NCBI GenBank assembly: GCA_004556745.1
Contig: SFFY01000022.1
Coordinates: 1-34,539, forward strand
DNA: 34,539 nucleotides
Direction of reading: 5' to 3'
DNA from: Bacteroidales bacterium
GTDB taxonomy: Bacteria > Bacteroidota > Bacteroidia > Bacteroidales > Bacteroidaceae
Shown here: positions 1-7,055 of the stretch, piece after piece
Layout: each line of letters opens with the position of its first letter
Numbering within the stretch: position 1 is the first letter of the stretch
The notes under the pieces: generated by a model
Databases searched by the model: none
What the model saw: the letters and a program-made list of their open reading frames with translations, nothing else
Told to the model about the DNA's origin: nothing
Made by a program: the position numbers and the translations under genes

Positions 1-85
1 AAAACTGTCTTATAGGACAGGAAAATCTTTCAGGCAGAAAGGAAAAATTATCAAGCAGCAAATAAAAAATATCTTTGGGACAGTC
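1..85. repeat. Hairpin-rich intergenic repeat, copy 1 (cut by window edge)
   Basis: The segment resembles 10637-10720. Both have a short hairpin with loop TTATAG followed by A-rich units containing GGAAAAATTATC. Here the hairpin is CTGTC-TTATAG-GACAG (about 6-21); in the other copy it is CTTTC-TTATAG-GAAAG, so both sides of the stem changed together. A second hairpin, CTTTC-AGGCA-GAAAG, lies at about 28-42. The copy may continue left of the window. Function is unknown. Confidence 0.55.
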
Positions 86-92
86 GCGCCGC

Positions 93-132
93 CATAAAGA
101 AAGGGAGCGCACGCCTCGCGGCACGCGCTCCC
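93..132 (-). terminator. Probable terminator of the 774-aa/65-aa gene pair
   Basis: An 8-bp stem GGGAGCGC (103-110) / GCGCTCCC (125-132) has an inner GCC/GGC stem closed by loop TCGC. Read leftward it is followed by CTTTCTTTAT, a broken T tract. It lies about 200 bp beyond the stop of the 65-aa gene, with no gene between. The T run is imperfect, so termination strength is uncertain. Confidence 0.5.
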
Positions 133-306
133 CAGAAACAGTTTCTTCAAGGCTTACTAAAATATACTATTGCTATAATGAAACTATTAACTCAAAATAT
201 TTTGAAGAAAACTGTTGTTGTTATGGTTTTATATGACGGACGGCGGCTCGGGAGCTGGGCGTATGCTGCCCCGCGCCCGGCGCTATTGCCGCTTGCCGAG
301 CGTCTT

Positions 307-333
307 GGCGGGCGTTCTGCAGAACGCCCCTAC
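307..333. repeat. REP-like palindrome (TTCTGCAGAA variant)
   Basis: One of about eight copies in the window of a short palindrome. Its arms are GTAGGGGCGT and ACGCCCGCC around a variable palindromic centre, here TTCTGCAGAA. Read leftward, the TAG at its edge (330-332) is the stop codon of the 65-aa gene. Confidence 0.75.
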
Positions 334-527
334 TCGTTCGACGAATTGTAGCCCTCGGGCATCCAGTCGCAATAGAAGCTGTCCTGCTTCTTCTGCGTCC
401 AGGCCTCATCGTCGGTTTGTGTCTGCGAAACGTTGCCGTCGCGGCTGCCTACGAGCAACTGGGCTACGGCGCTTTCAAGGTGCAAGTCTACAACTGTGGC
501 GGAGGGGCTAATATATTGCTTTTTCAT
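330..527 (-). CDS. Small MKKxYxSP-type peptide (65 aa), partner of the 774-aa secreted protein
   Basis: A 65-aa protein starting MKKQYISPSATVVDLHLES. A longer reading with 18 more N-terminal residues is possible, but this ATG is preferred because the protein then aligns from residue 1 with the 60-aa protein at 29558-29740. Shared features are MKKxYxSPS, a following V and LHxE, an LL pair and a T-(Q/N)-KKQ motif in the second half. There is no signal peptide, membrane segment or recognised domain; the single Cys is near the C-terminus. It lies 54 bp downstream of the 774-aa gene on the same strand, so co-transcription is likely. The stop TAG is supplied by a REP-like palindrome. Similar MKKxYxxP peptides are, from memory, common hypothetical proteins in Bacteroidales; function is unknown. 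A precursor peptide or an accessory to the secreted partner are both open possibilities. Confidence 0.7.
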   Translation of the reverse strand: MKKQYISPSATVVDLHLESAVAQLLVGSRDGNVSQTQTDDEAWTQKKQDSFYCDWMPEGYNSSNE

Positions 528-581
528 ATTGTGCATGTTTTGAAGGGGTTTTGGAAAAACGTTTTTGGAAAGAATCGACAT

Positions 582-2906
582 TTATTTAACAAAAATCTTC
601 TTGCCGTTCTGGATATAGATGCCGCCCTTGGCTGCCTGCTGCACGCGGCGGCCGCTGAGGTCGAAGATAGCGGCGGGCTGCTCTTCCTGCGTGCCGAAAA
701 GCACGGAGGGGGCGATGCCGGTTTCGGTGCCGTCTTCAAAACGAAGCACAAGGTTGTTGGTCAACTCGGAAAGCGGGCTGCTCTCGGGGATATAGAGGTA
801 GGCGCGGTTGGCGGGGATATTGGTCACGCCATCGGAGGGCACGAAGAAGCCCACCTCGCTGTTACCGTTGCGCCCGAGGGTGCGGTAGTCCTTGCGGATG
901 GCATCGGCATCGAACAGTTGCTTCAAGAGGCAGCCCGTCATGTCGGTGGTTTGCTCCTCGCCGGCGGCATAACTGAGGGCCAGCGTGGCCGTGGCGGCCG
1001 CGCTCTCGCTGATGAGCACGATGGGCGTTTCCTTGGCAATCACGGGGCTGGTTATTTCGGTGAGTACGAGGCTCTTCTTGTCTGCGCTGAATGCGGCAGT
1101 GTAGAGTTTCACGGTCTCGCTTTCGGGCTTGGCGAGGGCAACGGGCGCGTAGACCGTGGCATACGACTGGCCGCCTACGGCGTTCATCTTGACGGTAAAC
1201 GTCTCGGCTTCGCGCAAATACCAATAGCCTTCTGCGCCCGGTGCGGTAGTGGAGGCTTCGATTGTTTCGTTGCCATTCTGCTTCAGATAATTATATACGC
1301 CTGTGCCTGCAAGTGAAATGGTGTAGGCCTGAATGTTCTGGGGATTAGTGTAAGACACGGAAGAAGTACCCACCGTTGCAGTCGTGCCCGTGCCCAGCTC
1401 TGCCTGCGGACTAAGAACCTGGCCGGTGTTGATGTTGGTAAGTTCGTTGTTGAGCGACCAAAGCGCAGCGAAGTTGTCACCGCCGTTGCTGCCGCTTAGA
1501 GCATAAGTGACTGTACTACTGGTCGTCAGTTCTTGGCTCGATTTGACCGACGAGAGCAAATAGTCCGTATTGGCCGCCTGTTCAATAAAATAATACTTGG
1601 AAGACTCACGCGCAATCGTGCCCTTGCCTTTCACCACATCGTCGAAAGTCACGCCGGTCTGCGTGCTCGAATACGTGCCTACGTAACGCGCGGCAGGGTA
1701 GGTGGCGAGGATTTCGCTTACTTTCGTGTCGGAAAGATTGGAGAGGGAGGTTGCGGAAGCTATATCGGCCACATAAGAAACGGCCTCGGCAGAAAGACTG
1801 ACATAGTTGCCCGTGCTGACGGATTTCAAGAAATAGCCGTCGCCCGTCAGTTCAATTTGCAGTTTGCTGTCGGCCGATCCGCTGAAAGTGCCGGCGGCAT
1901 CAGAAAGATAATTGCCTGAATAGTCCTGAACGACAAAGCCGTTGTACCAATCGCCGCTCATCTTAATGGCGTATTGGTCGTTGCCGGAAGTCTTGTCGTG
2001 GTTGTAAAGATAATTGCTGCCGTTGCCGAGCGCAAAGTAAGTGCCGCCGAGCACAAAGGGCATACCGCTCTTGTAGCGCGTCTTGACGTAATAAGTAGTG
2101 CCGGCAGCAGGGGAGGCGGTAACATCATCAACTTTCGCAGTCAAGCCTTCATCGGTATAGAAGGTGGCTTCTACGTAATTCGGAATATTGGCAAGGTTTT
2201 CAATAGTTCCGCCAGTCGTTACCTCAACGGAATAGGCAGTTTCATTTAAGGGCGTGCCGGCTGCATCATAATATTTATAGTTTACTTGGGCGGCCTTCGG
2301 TTCAATGATTTCGTAAATGCGGTAATAACCCGTATTGCTCCGATACTTAGTGGGGGCTGCGTTTAAAAACATTGATTTCGTACTTTCAACATTCAAGTTT
2401 TGCCCATCGAATTTTATTATAAAAGCAGATCTAGTAGTGTTATACTCACAAGTAAACGCTTTGGCATTTGCTTCTTCAACAGGGGAAGGACGATAAATTG
2501 AAGTTGAGGGGAATCCCCAATATGTATCATCATTATAATTCTTTACAACAATGGTACCACCCGATTGCTTCTCAAAAGTAAACAGATAAGGTTTACCAGC
2601 CCCTTCAACGTCTTTAATAATATTTGCAATATCCGATATGTAGCTTGACGAGGTAACGCCTAATGTGATATAAGGGATATTAACAGACTTAAAACCACCA
2701 TTAGCAAGAAAATAATTCTTCTTTTCACTGGTTGTATTATCAGAGTAACTCAATTGTATCGCATACTTCGTGCCGTCTGTTTTAATGACATCACCAGCCC
2801 CAAGCTGTTTGTGTTTGTACGTAATGTCCGCAGCTGCGATTTTATGATTTACCCCCCCCGTTATAATAAGAAGGCAAATCAATAAGAAAGATTTTAAGTT
2901 GAACAT
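582..2906 (-). CDS. Large secreted surface protein with C-terminal GIYIxNGKKxFVK tail; G8 tract in signal peptide
   Basis: A 774-aa protein of unknown function. Residues 1-25 form a signal peptide (hydrophobic LLICLLIITGG, then AAA). The middle is beta-rich; the stretch around GYYRIYEI (about 190) resembles the ricin-type/beta-trefoil segments common in such proteins, which is a weak call. The last ~200 residues form a module also present at the end of the 1386-aa protein (25378-29538): a YATVYAPVAL-like start, an IPANRAYLYIP segment, then DLSGRRVQQ and the tail GIYIQNGKKIFVK. The tail resembles T9SS-type C-terminal signals but is shorter than the classic form. Codons 16-19 contain eight consecutive G (ACG GGG GGG GTA); one base fewer or more gives a stop at codon 19 or 22, suggesting phase variation. 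The first ~190 codons are clearly AT-richer than the rest. A 65-aa peptide gene follows. Confidence 0.8.
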   Translation of the reverse strand: MFNLKSFLLICLLIITGGVNHKIAAADITYKHKQLGAGDVIKTDGTKYAIQLSYSDNTTSEKKNYFLANGGFKSVNIPYITLGVTSSSYISDIANIIKDVEGAGKPYLFTFEKQSGGTIVVKNYNDDTYWGFPSTSIYRPSPVEEANAKAFTCEYNTTRSAFIIKFDGQNLNVESTKSMFLNAAPTKYRSNTGYYRIYEIIEPKAAQVNYKYYDAAGTPLNETAYSVEVTTGGTIENLANIPNYVEATFYTDEGLTAKVDDVTASPAAGTTYYVKTRYKSGMPFVLGGTYFALGNGSNYLYNHDKTSGNDQYAIKMSGDWYNGFVVQDYSGNYLSDAAGTFSGSADSKLQIELTGDGYFLKSVSTGNYVSLSAEAVSYVADIASATSLSNLSDTKVSEILATYPAARYVGTYSSTQTGVTFDDVVKGKGTIARESSKYYFIEQAANTDYLLSSVKSSQELTTSSTVTYALSGSNGGDNFAALWSLNNELTNINTGQVLSPQAELGTGTTATVGTSSVSYTNPQNIQAYTISLAGTGVYNYLKQNGNETIEASTTAPGAEGYWYLREAETFTVKMNAVGGQSYATVYAPVALAKPESETVKLYTAAFSADKKSLVLTEITSPVIAKETPIVLISESAAATATLALSYAAGEEQTTDMTGCLLKQLFDADAIRKDYRTLGRNGNSEVGFFVPSDGVTNIPANRAYLYIPESSPLSELTNNLVLRFEDGTETGIAPSVLFGTQEEQPAAIFDLSGRRVQQAAKGGIYIQNGKKIFVK
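2852..2859 (-). repeat. Homopolymer G8 tract (C8 on + strand) in the signal-peptide codons
   Basis: Eight identical bases span codons 16-19 of the 774-aa gene. Losing one G creates TAA directly after the tract. Gaining one gives GGT AAA TCA TAA, a stop three codons on. Length change by slippage would therefore switch the protein off cleanly. Confidence 0.8.
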
Positions 2907-3006
2907 AACCTTAAAGAATTTAATTGTTATTGATTTGGTAAATAATAAATTGGTTGTTCGATAGAGGAAGCCCGCCGGCTTCTTAAAATATGATTTTTAA
3001 TGGCTG

Positions 3007-3014
3007 CAAAAGTA
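3007..3014 (-). promoter_or_regulatory. Candidate -7 box for the 774-aa gene
   Basis: Read leftward the sequence is TACTTTTG, matching TAnnTTTG. No clear TTTG lies 19-21 bp upstream, so this rests on the -7 box alone. It would give a 5' UTR of about 95 nt. Confidence 0.45.
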
Positions 3015-3181
3015 ACAAAAAACTACCTTTTGAACACTATTTAGGAAGAAAATCAAGCTTTTGATGAGCATTTTTACCATATTCTTCATCGTTTTGACAG
3101 CCACATATAGCAAATCCGTTAGTAAAAGCCATGTGCTATGACGCTACCTTTTCGCCCGAAATGCGTTTTGCTTATAAGATA

Positions 3182-3214
3182 TTTGGCGTAAGGATATTAT
3201 TTTTCATAACTTTG
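3182..3214 (+). promoter_or_regulatory. Promoter of the secreted-protein/protease operon
   Basis: TTTG (3182-3185), a 21-bp spacer and TAACTTTG (3207-3214) match the Bacteroidota consensus. Transcription would begin near 3221, about 85 nt before the first start codon. No other promoter was seen before 10296, so it may drive all five genes. Confidence 0.75.
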
Positions 3215-3305
3215 CAGCGATTATCGACCAAAAGACATACAATATTATTATATATATGGTGCTGCCCAAAAGGCGGGCAGAGGCTTGCCATAAATATCCT
3301 TTTCA

Positions 3306-3782
3306 ATGAGAAACATTTTTATCCTTATCCTGTTTTGCCTGCTTTCCGTCCCAGCGGCAAAGGGGCAGAGCGAGCTTGTGGTGCAGTGCTCCGACGGCAG
3401 CACCACGGTCTACGCCCTCTCGCAGCAGCCCGTAGTGGCTTTTGAGGGCGCGAACCTCGTGATAACGGCGGGCGAGGCCGAAGCCACGTTCGCAAGAGCG
3501 GAGGTGGAGCAGTTTTTCTTCCGTCCCGTGGGCACCGGCATCGGCAAAGTGTCCTCCGGCGGCCTTGAACGCCGCGTGTGTTTCGCCGCCCCCGACCTCA
3601 TCGTCGTTTCGGGCATCGCCGAGGATGACGCGCTGCGCGTCGTGACCGTGGAAGGGCGCACGGCAGCGGCAACCATCGACCGCACGGCAGGCATTGCCAA
3701 CATCTCCCTCGCGGGTTTGCCCACAGGCGTTTATATTCTCAAAATCAATCAAACCGACACAATAAAAATCTTTAAGAAGTAA
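3306..3782 (+). CDS. Small secreted protein with T9SS-type C-terminal tail (158 aa)
   Basis: Residues 1-20 are a signal peptide ending before Gln-Ser. A short segment follows, LVVQCSDGST...PVVAFEGANLVIT, a pattern I associate with many Bacteroidales secreted proteins; the 471-aa protein of this operon begins its mature part similarly (VHKADGSTVDFY). The C-terminal ~80 residues look like a T9SS type A sorting domain ending GVYILKINQTDTIKIFKK: glycine-tyrosine followed by a basic end. Almost nothing lies between the DGST segment and the tail, so this may be a minimal surface protein. It is first in the operon, 36 bp before the next gene. The tail and the PorT-like gene nearby support export by T9SS. 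Function is not known. Confidence 0.8.
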   Translation: MRNIFILILFCLLSVPAAKGQSELVVQCSDGSTTVYALSQQPVVAFEGANLVITAGEAEATFARAEVEQFFFRPVGTGIGKVSSGGLERRVCFAAPDLIVVSGIAEDDALRVVTVEGRTAAATIDRTAGIANISLAGLPTGVYILKINQTDTIKIFKK

Positions 3783-3818
3783 ACAAGTTTATAAGTAAAC
3801 GAGTAAACAAGAAAAAAA

Positions 3819-5609
3819 ATGAAGCAACTCTCCTCTTTCTTTCTCTCGCTCCTGATGCTGCTGCCGCTCTCGGCTGCCGCACAGGGCACTGCGCTCCGAA
3901 AGGCCGCGCCGCAAAAGAACATCGCCGGCACGCTGGCGGTGGAAACGCCCCAAACGCTGGAACTCTCGTATGTGCCGGCGGCTTACTACACGCCCGACGA
4001 AACGCTGGCGGACTACTACTTCCTCGCTTCCTCCGTGCCCGCCACGGTGAAGAGCGGCGAAGTGAAGATGAGCCGCGAGGGCTGGCTGCTCTACGCCGAC
4101 CTTTATGCCGAACCCACCGACCCGGCACGCCTGCCCGTGGGCACTTACACTTCGGGCGACGGCACGGCAGCCATGACCTACGACGCCAGCTACTCCTACC
4201 TCGAATACCGCAACGCGGAGGGCGTGATTGAAGCCACGTGCCTGCTCTCGGGCAACATCGCCGTGAGCAAGGACGACGATGGCCGCTACATCATCGACAC
4301 CAAAGCCGTCCACGCCGGCAAGACGTTCGACGTGCATTTCTTCGCCACGCTCTCCTTTGCCGACATCACCACCACGCCCGACAATCTGCCGCAAATTGCC
4401 CGCGACGTGCGCACCACCTTCACCGGCGCGCTCGGCATCTATATGGGCAACCTCTACCAGTCGAACACGGGCAACATGCTGCTCAACCTCTACGACGGAG
4501 CCTACGACACCGAAACGGGGGCACAGAGCGGACAGGGGCATTGCCTGCAGCTCTGCCTCTATAATAAGCTCTTCTCCGACTCAAAGCAGGCCACCGTTGT
4601 GGCAGGCACGTACGTGATGGGCCGCAGCTTCAAACGCGAAACATGGTATCCCGGCATCGAACTCGAATACAACGGCATGACGGGCATACTCGGCACGTTT
4701 GTGCAATACGTCGACGCCGAGGGCAACTATGCTTACAGCTATTGCGCCGACGGCAAGGTGGAAATCACCGAGACCAACGGCAAATACAGCATCACCGTGG
4801 ACCTGATCACGAAAGACGGCTACGTGGTGACGGGTACGTTTGAGGGCAATATCCCCGTTATGGACCAGTCGGACGACCAGCCCGACGCGCACATCTCCAC
4901 GCTTACGGAGGACTACGAGCTGACGCTCGACCAAGTCGCCGTATCGCGCATTTGGCATCAGGACAATACCAATGGCTGCGGTCTCTTCCTTGCCGACATC
5001 GGTTCGCCTTCCGGGCGCGACCAGAGCATTGTGAACAATGGCGGCGACATCTTCCGCATCGCCTTCCTCACCGCCCCGAGCTGTACGGAAGTGCCCGAAG
5101 GCGTGTACACCGTGATGCCCAACCGCGAGGCTTCTTCCTTCCAGCCCTATTGCCTCGACCGCGGCCACTTTGAAAACGGCGGCGACCTGACGGGCACGCG
5201 CTGGTTCCACTTCAAGGAAGGCTCTTATCTCGTGGCCGACGGCTTGGCCCCGGCTTACGACGGCACAGTGGCTTTCTCCCGCAACGCCGACAACACCGTG
5301 ACCTACAACATCGATGTTATTGACGATGCCGGCTTCCGCATCACTGGCGTTTGGAGCGGTCCCATCGAGGAACTCGAAGAGGGCATCGCGAAGGTAACGC
5401 TGCCCGGCGCGGCCGTGAGCTTCATGGACAACGAAACGATCCGCATCAACGGCGCGGCTGCGACTGATGCCGTGCAGGTATTTGCCGCCGACGGCACGCT
5501 CATCGCCTCCGGCGCGGGTCTGCGCTCCGTGAGCCTGCAAGGCAGCCCCAAGGGCGTTTACCTCGTCAAGGTTGGCAAGGGCCAGACGATTAAGTTGTTG
5601 AAGAAATAA
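3819..5609 (+). CDS. Secreted protein with three repeated domains and T9SS-type tail (596 aa)
   Basis: A signal peptide (1-22, ending AAAQG) is followed by about three copies of a roughly 150-residue beta-rich repeat (about 45-190, 200-350 and 370-525). Each has a GxYxxNLY/ADYYFL-like start, a P-x-GTYT or EGVYTV motif, and a closing strand pattern such as GKYSITVDLITKDGY...G. The last ~75 residues are a T9SS type A sorting domain ending PKGVYLVKVGKGQTIKLLKK. I do not recognise the repeat; it could be a carbohydrate-binding or structural surface domain, but no catalytic motif is visible. The stop codon overlaps the next start by one base (TAATG), so the downstream gene is probably translationally coupled. 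Confidence 0.8.
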   Translation: MKQLSSFFLSLLMLLPLSAAAQGTALRKAAPQKNIAGTLAVETPQTLELSYVPAAYYTPDETLADYYFLASSVPATVKSGEVKMSREGWLLYADLYAEPTDPARLPVGTYTSGDGTAAMTYDASYSYLEYRNAEGVIEATCLLSGNIAVSKDDDGRYIIDTKAVHAGKTFDVHFFATLSFADITTTPDNLPQIARDVRTTFTGALGIYMGNLYQSNTGNMLLNLYDGAYDTETGAQSGQGHCLQLCLYNKLFSDSKQATVVAGTYVMGRSFKRETWYPGIELEYNGMTGILGTFVQYVDAEGNYAYSYCADGKVEITETNGKYSITVDLITKDGYVVTGTFEGNIPVMDQSDDQPDAHISTLTEDYELTLDQVAVSRIWHQDNTNGCGLFLADIGSPSGRDQSIVNNGGDIFRIAFLTAPSCTEVPEGVYTVMPNREASSFQPYCLDRGHFENGGDLTGTRWFHFKEGSYLVADGLAPAYDGTVAFSRNADNTVTYNIDVIDDAGFRITGVWSGPIEELEEGIAKVTLPGAAVSFMDNETIRINGAAATDAVQVFAADGTLIASGAGLRSVSLQGSPKGVYLVKVGKGQTIKLLKK

Positions 5610-7024
5610 TGAAAAATATTATCCTTTCCCTTCTGTTCTGCCTGCCGCTCGGTGCTTGGGCGCAGGAAATCATGACCGTCCACAAGGCGGACGGTTCGAC
5701 GGTGGACTTCTACGTCGACGAGGTGCAGCGCGTCACGTTTGCCACGCGCGAACTGGTGAACCAGTACGACCTTGATGGCACGGTCACCGACGTGACGGCC
5801 GTGCTCGAATGGCACGACGGTGACAGCCTCACCTATATGCTCAACGCCACGGGCGAGGGTACTATGCAGCCCAGTGCTCCCGTTGCCGTGCGCATCGCCG
5901 CAGCCGATTTCGGCAAGCAGCTTGCGTATGAGGGCGGCGAAGCGGCCGCGCCTTTCAGCATCATCATAGGAGGCAGCCGCGTCGTGCTGCAAAATGCCGC
6001 CGTGAAAGTCGCGAAGGACAAGCTCGGCAAGACGCTCACGCTCACCATTGAAGCCAAGAAGGCAGGCGGCGGCAGCCTCTACGCCATGTATCGCGGCAGT
6101 TTCTCGGTAGACTATGCAGCCAGTCAGAGTTGCAGCTATCGCCCTGCGGAAAGTGCAGAGGAAATCAGCGGCACGATGTCGTCCCTCCTGCGCTGCGCCG
6201 CCGCCACGGGCACTTCCGTCAGCTTCGGCTTGGGCGATGCCTCGGCCGAAACGGCAGCCGGTATGCGCGCGGGCAGGTTTGGCGTGGTCTTCACGCTTTC
6301 CGCCAGCCGCGTCTACTCGGGCGATATTGACTTGGCCGCCAATCCTTCGGCCTATCAGCTGAAAGTATACGACTACCTTCTGCGCACCACCACCGAAGCC
6401 GCCTCCTCCACCACGGGCACTATCAGCACGCTGCGATTGGGAGACAATATATATATATGTATCGACGTGACCCTCGAAGGCGGGCTGCACGTGGCGGCAT
6501 CTTACAAGGGTGCGGCGACCGATGTGGAAAGCCTCGACGAGATGTGGCCGCAGGCAGGCGACACCAACAGCCTGCAAGTCATCGAAGCCGACGGTTCGAC
6601 CGTGCGCACCGATGCGCCCGTTGTGGCCCTGCAGCGCCGCGACGGTACGGACGGCATGACGTATTTTTATTTCATGAAAAATGAGACGGACGATCCCGAT
6701 GACTATTATGTCACCCCTATGCTGAAAGTGCGCACCGACCTGATTGGCACGGGCGAAATCAGTCTTGCCGACACGGAGGCCAACACTTGGGCGGTGAAGT
6801 TCCAAGGTTTTCAGCTCTCGTCTGCCGACAACGAATACATGAACCGCATTGACAACGGCACGCTCTCTGTCACGCCCAACGCAGCAGGCGATGAAGTGGA
6901 AGTAAGGCTGTTCCTGCGCAACAGCTACCGCACTCCGTGGGGCGGCGACACGCCTTCCGGCACAATGGATTACTTGAAACTCTATTGGAAAGGCAATACC
7001 AGCGCATATACAGGAAGTAAATAA
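5609..7024 (+). CDS. Secreted protein of unknown function (471 aa)
   Basis: The start ATG shares its A with the upstream TAA stop. Residues 1-18 form a signal peptide (LLFCLPLGAWAQ). A DGSTVDFYVDEVQRVTF segment follows, like the DGST segment of the 158-aa protein. The remaining sequence is beta-rich and contains YxL/LEW motifs reminiscent of the repeats in the 596-aa protein, which suggests but does not prove common ancestry. Unlike its neighbours it ends in WKGNTSAYTGSK, without the GxYxx...K tail, so it may be retained by partners or exported differently. A 31-bp gap separates it from the protease gene. No enzymatic motif was found. Confidence 0.75.
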   Translation: MKNIILSLLFCLPLGAWAQEIMTVHKADGSTVDFYVDEVQRVTFATRELVNQYDLDGTVTDVTAVLEWHDGDSLTYMLNATGEGTMQPSAPVAVRIAAADFGKQLAYEGGEAAAPFSIIIGGSRVVLQNAAVKVAKDKLGKTLTLTIEAKKAGGGSLYAMYRGSFSVDYAASQSCSYRPAESAEEISGTMSSLLRCAAATGTSVSFGLGDASAETAAGMRAGRFGVVFTLSASRVYSGDIDLAANPSAYQLKVYDYLLRTTTEAASSTTGTISTLRLGDNIYICIDVTLEGGLHVAASYKGAATDVESLDEMWPQAGDTNSLQVIEADGSTVRTDAPVVALQRRDGTDGMTYFYFMKNETDDPDDYYVTPMLKVRTDLIGTGEISLADTEANTWAVKFQGFQLSSADNEYMNRIDNGTLSVTPNAAGDEVEVRLFLRNSYRTPWGGDTPSGTMDYLKLYWKGNTSAYTGSK

Positions 7025-7055
7025 TGATTTGAAGTAAACAAGTACATCTCCATTA

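Larger units (their letters stand above)
2907..3305. other. Divergent intergenic region between two secreted-protein operons
   Basis: No gene is seen in this 399-bp gap. It holds a leftward promoter candidate (3007-3014), a 5'-UTR hairpin with arms GAAGCC/GGCTTC (2967-2982), the rightward promoter (3182-3214) and a hairpin CTGCCC/GGGCAG (3262-3280) in the rightward 5' UTR. Short open frames here have no support. Confidence 0.7.

Noticed and set aside
528..581. 18-residue N-terminal extension of the 65-aa peptide
   Set aside because: The internal MKK start aligns exactly with the second peptide of the window, and the extension does not resemble it.
417..1316. 299-aa rightward open frame
   Set aside because: It is antisense to the 774-aa gene, whose signal peptide and C-terminal module are clearly real.
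3131..3445. 104-aa rightward open frame covering the promoter
   Set aside because: It contains the promoter at 3182-3214 and overlaps the 158-aa gene in another frame.
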